64,000 nucleotides of DNA from Capsulimonadaceae bacterium (lineage in GTDB: Bacteria; Armatimonadota; Armatimonadia; Armatimonadales; Capsulimonadaceae): NCBI GenBank assembly GCA_031292625.1, contig JARLGU010000062.1:100354-164353 (forward strand). The letters are read 5' to 3'. How positions within the stretch are numbered: position 1 is the stretch's first letter; each line of letters starts with the position of its first letter. A program made the translations under genes and the position numbers. Below the pieces are notes generated by a model that saw nothing but the letters and a program-made list of their open reading frames with translations, did no database searches and had not been told where the DNA came from. This document shows, piece by piece, positions 62,141-64,000 of this stretch.

Positions 62141-63502
62141 CTAAAGAACGATCGATCCGCCAGACGCCAATTCGTTTCTCACGTCGCCAACCGAGACGGC
62201 TCGAATGTTTCCGCTTTGTGAACGTACGGCGAGCGCAGCCGCAACACCGGCCGCCTCGCCGGTTTGATTGAGGTTGACCATTACTCGGATCGCTCCATGT
62301 GCCGCTTGGTCGGCGTCGATCATTCTGCCGGCGACGACGATGTTGTCGTATGGCCCCTGCGGGAGCATGCTGCGCAGGGGGATCTGGTAGTAAGGCGTGT
62401 TTGCCGAACCTTCAGGACGCCAACGCGAGACCTCCGTTGGCCGGCCAGGGCAGGAATAGCGCTGCGTTCCGTCAAGGTACATTAGCGTCGTGCCGGGCTT
62501 GTCGCTATGGTGGATGTCCACGGGATAGGTCCCGTTTGCTATCGCATCATCGAACCGCACCCCTTCGAGTATGTCGTCTTTCGTTAGCTGGTATGCGCAT
62601 CTCACATGCCGGGACTCGCGAATCCCGATGCGCGCGGGCAGGGTGGTAAGCGTCAACTTGGTGTCCGGCGCGTATTTTCGCAAAATGTCCTGAATCGCCC
62701 GAACCTGGCGACGACCTTCCATCTCCGCGTAGGTCAGATAGCTCGCATCCGCGCAGCTTCCGCCCGAAACCCGGGTGCCTGCCAGCATAATGACGTCGCT
62801 GCCAGGGATGCCCGCGTACCAGACAAATCCCTGCGGGAAGCCGTACTCTGCCCCATGTTCTTGGACGAGATTTCCCAGGTCCACGCCTTTGAGCCGGGAC
62901 AATCCTTCTAAGAATGCGCAAGTCGTCGAAGGCTGGATCTGGTTTGCGTTGTATGTTTCAAGACCGAGCCTCGCGCAGAGATCCCCGTCGCCCGTGGCGT
63001 CGATAAACGACTTCGCGAGGATTGCCCCACGACCGGATTTGTTCTCGACGATCACGCCCTGAAGACGTTCGTCGTCGCCGACGTATGGGGCTGCAAATTG
63101 GGTGTGCAGGTAAGGAGTGACGGTCTTCGCTTCTCGGACCATTTCGTCGAGTTCGATCGTAAGCTCCGCCGAATTGAACTCCCAAAAGTCGTGGACATTC
63201 CGTTCTTTGACCCTGACAGCGCCACGTTTGCTCAGACGCGTCATTACATCAGTGGTCAGGCCCGCGATAATCTGCCGATCGAAGAACGCATCTAGCGGCG
63301 GATGCCAGAGGTTGACAAGCGATAGGGTTGCAACGCCGCCGAAGCAGCCCATACGCTCAACGAGGATCACGCGGGCGCCTAAGCGAGCTGCGCGAATTGC
63401 CGCGAAAACGCCGGTGCAGCTTCCGCCAAGGACGCAAACGTCGGCCTCCTCAAGGATTGGAATACTGCGGGACGGTTCAACAATCAGGCCATAAGCTTCC
63501 AT
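62141..63502 (-). CDS. FAD-dependent oxidoreductase
   Basis: The 453-residue flavoprotein of the FAD_oxidored family has an N-terminal Rossmann motif in DVCVLGGSCTGVFAAIRAARLGARVILVER. The middle GxGxxG glycine is Ser (GGSCTG). An ATG-type motif AKSFIDATGDGDLCARLG (about residues 165-182) and a C-terminal VAGRMIDADQAAHGAIRVMV segment follow. Such proteins occur in sugar or aromatic catabolic loci; the substrate is unknown. GAGGAGAG before ATG 63502 is a good ribosome-binding site. It has no visible partner in the window. Confidence 0.88.
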   Translation of the reverse strand: MEAYGLIVEPSRSIPILEEADVCVLGGSCTGVFAAIRAARLGARVILVERMGCFGGVATLSLVNLWHPPLDAFFDRQIIAGLTTDVMTRLSKRGAVRVKERNVHDFWEFNSAELTIELDEMVREAKTVTPYLHTQFAAPYVGDDERLQGVIVENKSGRGAILAKSFIDATGDGDLCARLGLETYNANQIQPSTTCAFLEGLSRLKGVDLGNLVQEHGAEYGFPQGFVWYAGIPGSDVIMLAGTRVSGGSCADASYLTYAEMEGRRQVRAIQDILRKYAPDTKLTLTTLPARIGIRESRHVRCAYQLTKDDILEGVRFDDAIANGTYPVDIHHSDKPGTTLMYLDGTQRYSCPGRPTEVSRWRPEGSANTPYYQIPLRSMLPQGPYDNIVVAGRMIDADQAAHGAIRVMVNLNQTGEAAGVAAALAVRSQSGNIRAVSVGDVRNELASGGSIVL

Positions 63503-63640
63503 CTTGATCTCTCCTCAATATCCTTTTGCGAACAGCGCCGAGCTTGTTTGCGTTGTGGTACGAACGCAGTTCGCTGAACAATGAAGATTGTTGCACGTAC
63601 GTACGCCGTTATCGCGCATTTGCGTTGGAATTAACCAGTT

Positions 63641-63828
63641 GGACTTCCGCTTGCTGTGCGTTAAGCGAGTGGGTACCGTAAATTGGTCAGGACTTGGGAG
63701 CGCTTCTCAGGCCGCTGGGCGATATTTCAAGCGCTTCGCGTACGGCTTGCCAACAGGCTGCGTGTTAAGCGGCTAAAGAGAAATGACCAGCCCGGCCATG
63801 GAGGGCATCTTAATCCTCATCTTCTCTT
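63641..63828 (+). repeat. Dispersed intergenic repeat, head segment, copy D
   Basis: This matches copy A (621-809) over its full 188 nt with substitutions and almost no indels, including TTGCTGTGCGTT, GGTCAGGACTTGGGA, GCGTGTTAAGCGGCTAAAGA and the GGCC-AGCCC-GGCC hairpin. It is directly followed by the tail segment, so this locus shows the complete order head then tail. Confidence 0.85.
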
Positions 63829-63830
63829 GG

Positions 63831-64000
63831 AGTGTAATTAACTGGCATATTGCGAGAAGGATTCAGGACGGCTCGTGCCGCCGGGGCAATTTTTCGCCCG
63901 CGCCTCGTTCACTGCGGTGTTTTACGATGCTTCGACGACACGCGTACAGCCCTTTGCCGCCATCGTCCGCCGGTCACGGACCGGTCTCGCTCGCGCCTCG
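63831..64000 (+). repeat. Dispersed repeat tail, copy D, cut by window end
   Basis: It begins like 50601-50670 (ACTGGC/GTATTG/CGAGAAGGATTCAGG) with the same two hairpins, and then one 93-bp unit with CGCCTCG at 63901 and 63994. It runs off the window, so the number of units is unknown. Confidence 0.85.

Larger units (their letters stand above)
63503..64000 (+). other. Gene-free window end with dispersed repeat
   Basis: The first ~135 nt (63503-63640) are the upstream region of the oxidoreductase, with a CGTACGTACG palindrome near 63597. From 63641 the sequence is the dispersed composite repeat. No gene is seen before the window ends. Confidence 0.55.

Overview
The window is about 57% G+C by eye and comes from a diderm bacterium, judging by a TolC-type efflux channel, two small outer-membrane barrel-like proteins and lipoproteins. 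DUF1559/H-X9-DG pseudopilin-like proteins, an S53 protease with Ig repeats, a giant fibronectin-III protein and a DUF3866/NUDIX/M20 cluster together suggest an environmental Armatimonadota-like (Capsulimonas-type) chromosome. That placement is inference from gene content; there is no rRNA or other decisive marker. I saw no tRNA, phage, transposase or CRISPR array.

Layout. 1-6.7 kb: end of a pseudopilin-like gene, a GH16-like secreted protein, then a run of plus-strand oxidoreductases (MDR, SDR, AKR) with a LacI regulator; the AKR has a SoxR/MerR-type promoter. 6.9-12.9 kb: a minus-strand tripartite efflux operon (TolC-like, MarR, HlyD adaptor, ABC ATPase, MacB-like permease) with a palindrome over its likely -10. 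13.3-17.1 kb: MFS exporter, an intergenic repeat region, an exported protein and an esterase. 17.1-23.7 kb: minus-strand housekeeping genes (ogt, sugar isomerase, NUDIX, DUF3866, M20 peptidase; DinB, GlcG-like, NDP-sugar transferase).

24.3-35.7 kb: a FecR-TPR-barrel fusion, a DUF5648-like protein, and a signalling locus in which a Crp/Fnr regulator is divergent from DUF559, cyclase/STAND/TPR and CHAT/TPR genes. 36.3-50.3 kb: a 4468-residue FN3 protein preceded by three tandem hairpin repeats and followed by a poly-Gly lipoprotein. 51.4-56.3 kb: pseudopilin plus GAF-LuxR regulator, a repeat-rich exported protein and a barrel protein. 57.1-62.1 kb: an S53 protease with eight Ig repeats, again followed by a poly-Gly lipoprotein. 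62.1-63.5 kb: an FAD oxidoreductase.

Two patterns stand out. The FN3 giant and the S53 protease end in the same roughly 166-residue C-terminal module and each is followed by a small lipoprotein with a glycine run after the lipobox Cys, so they look like two copies of one surface-protein cassette. A composite intergenic repeat with a 93-bp tandem core occurs at about 0.6, 14.8, 50.6 and 63.6 kb.
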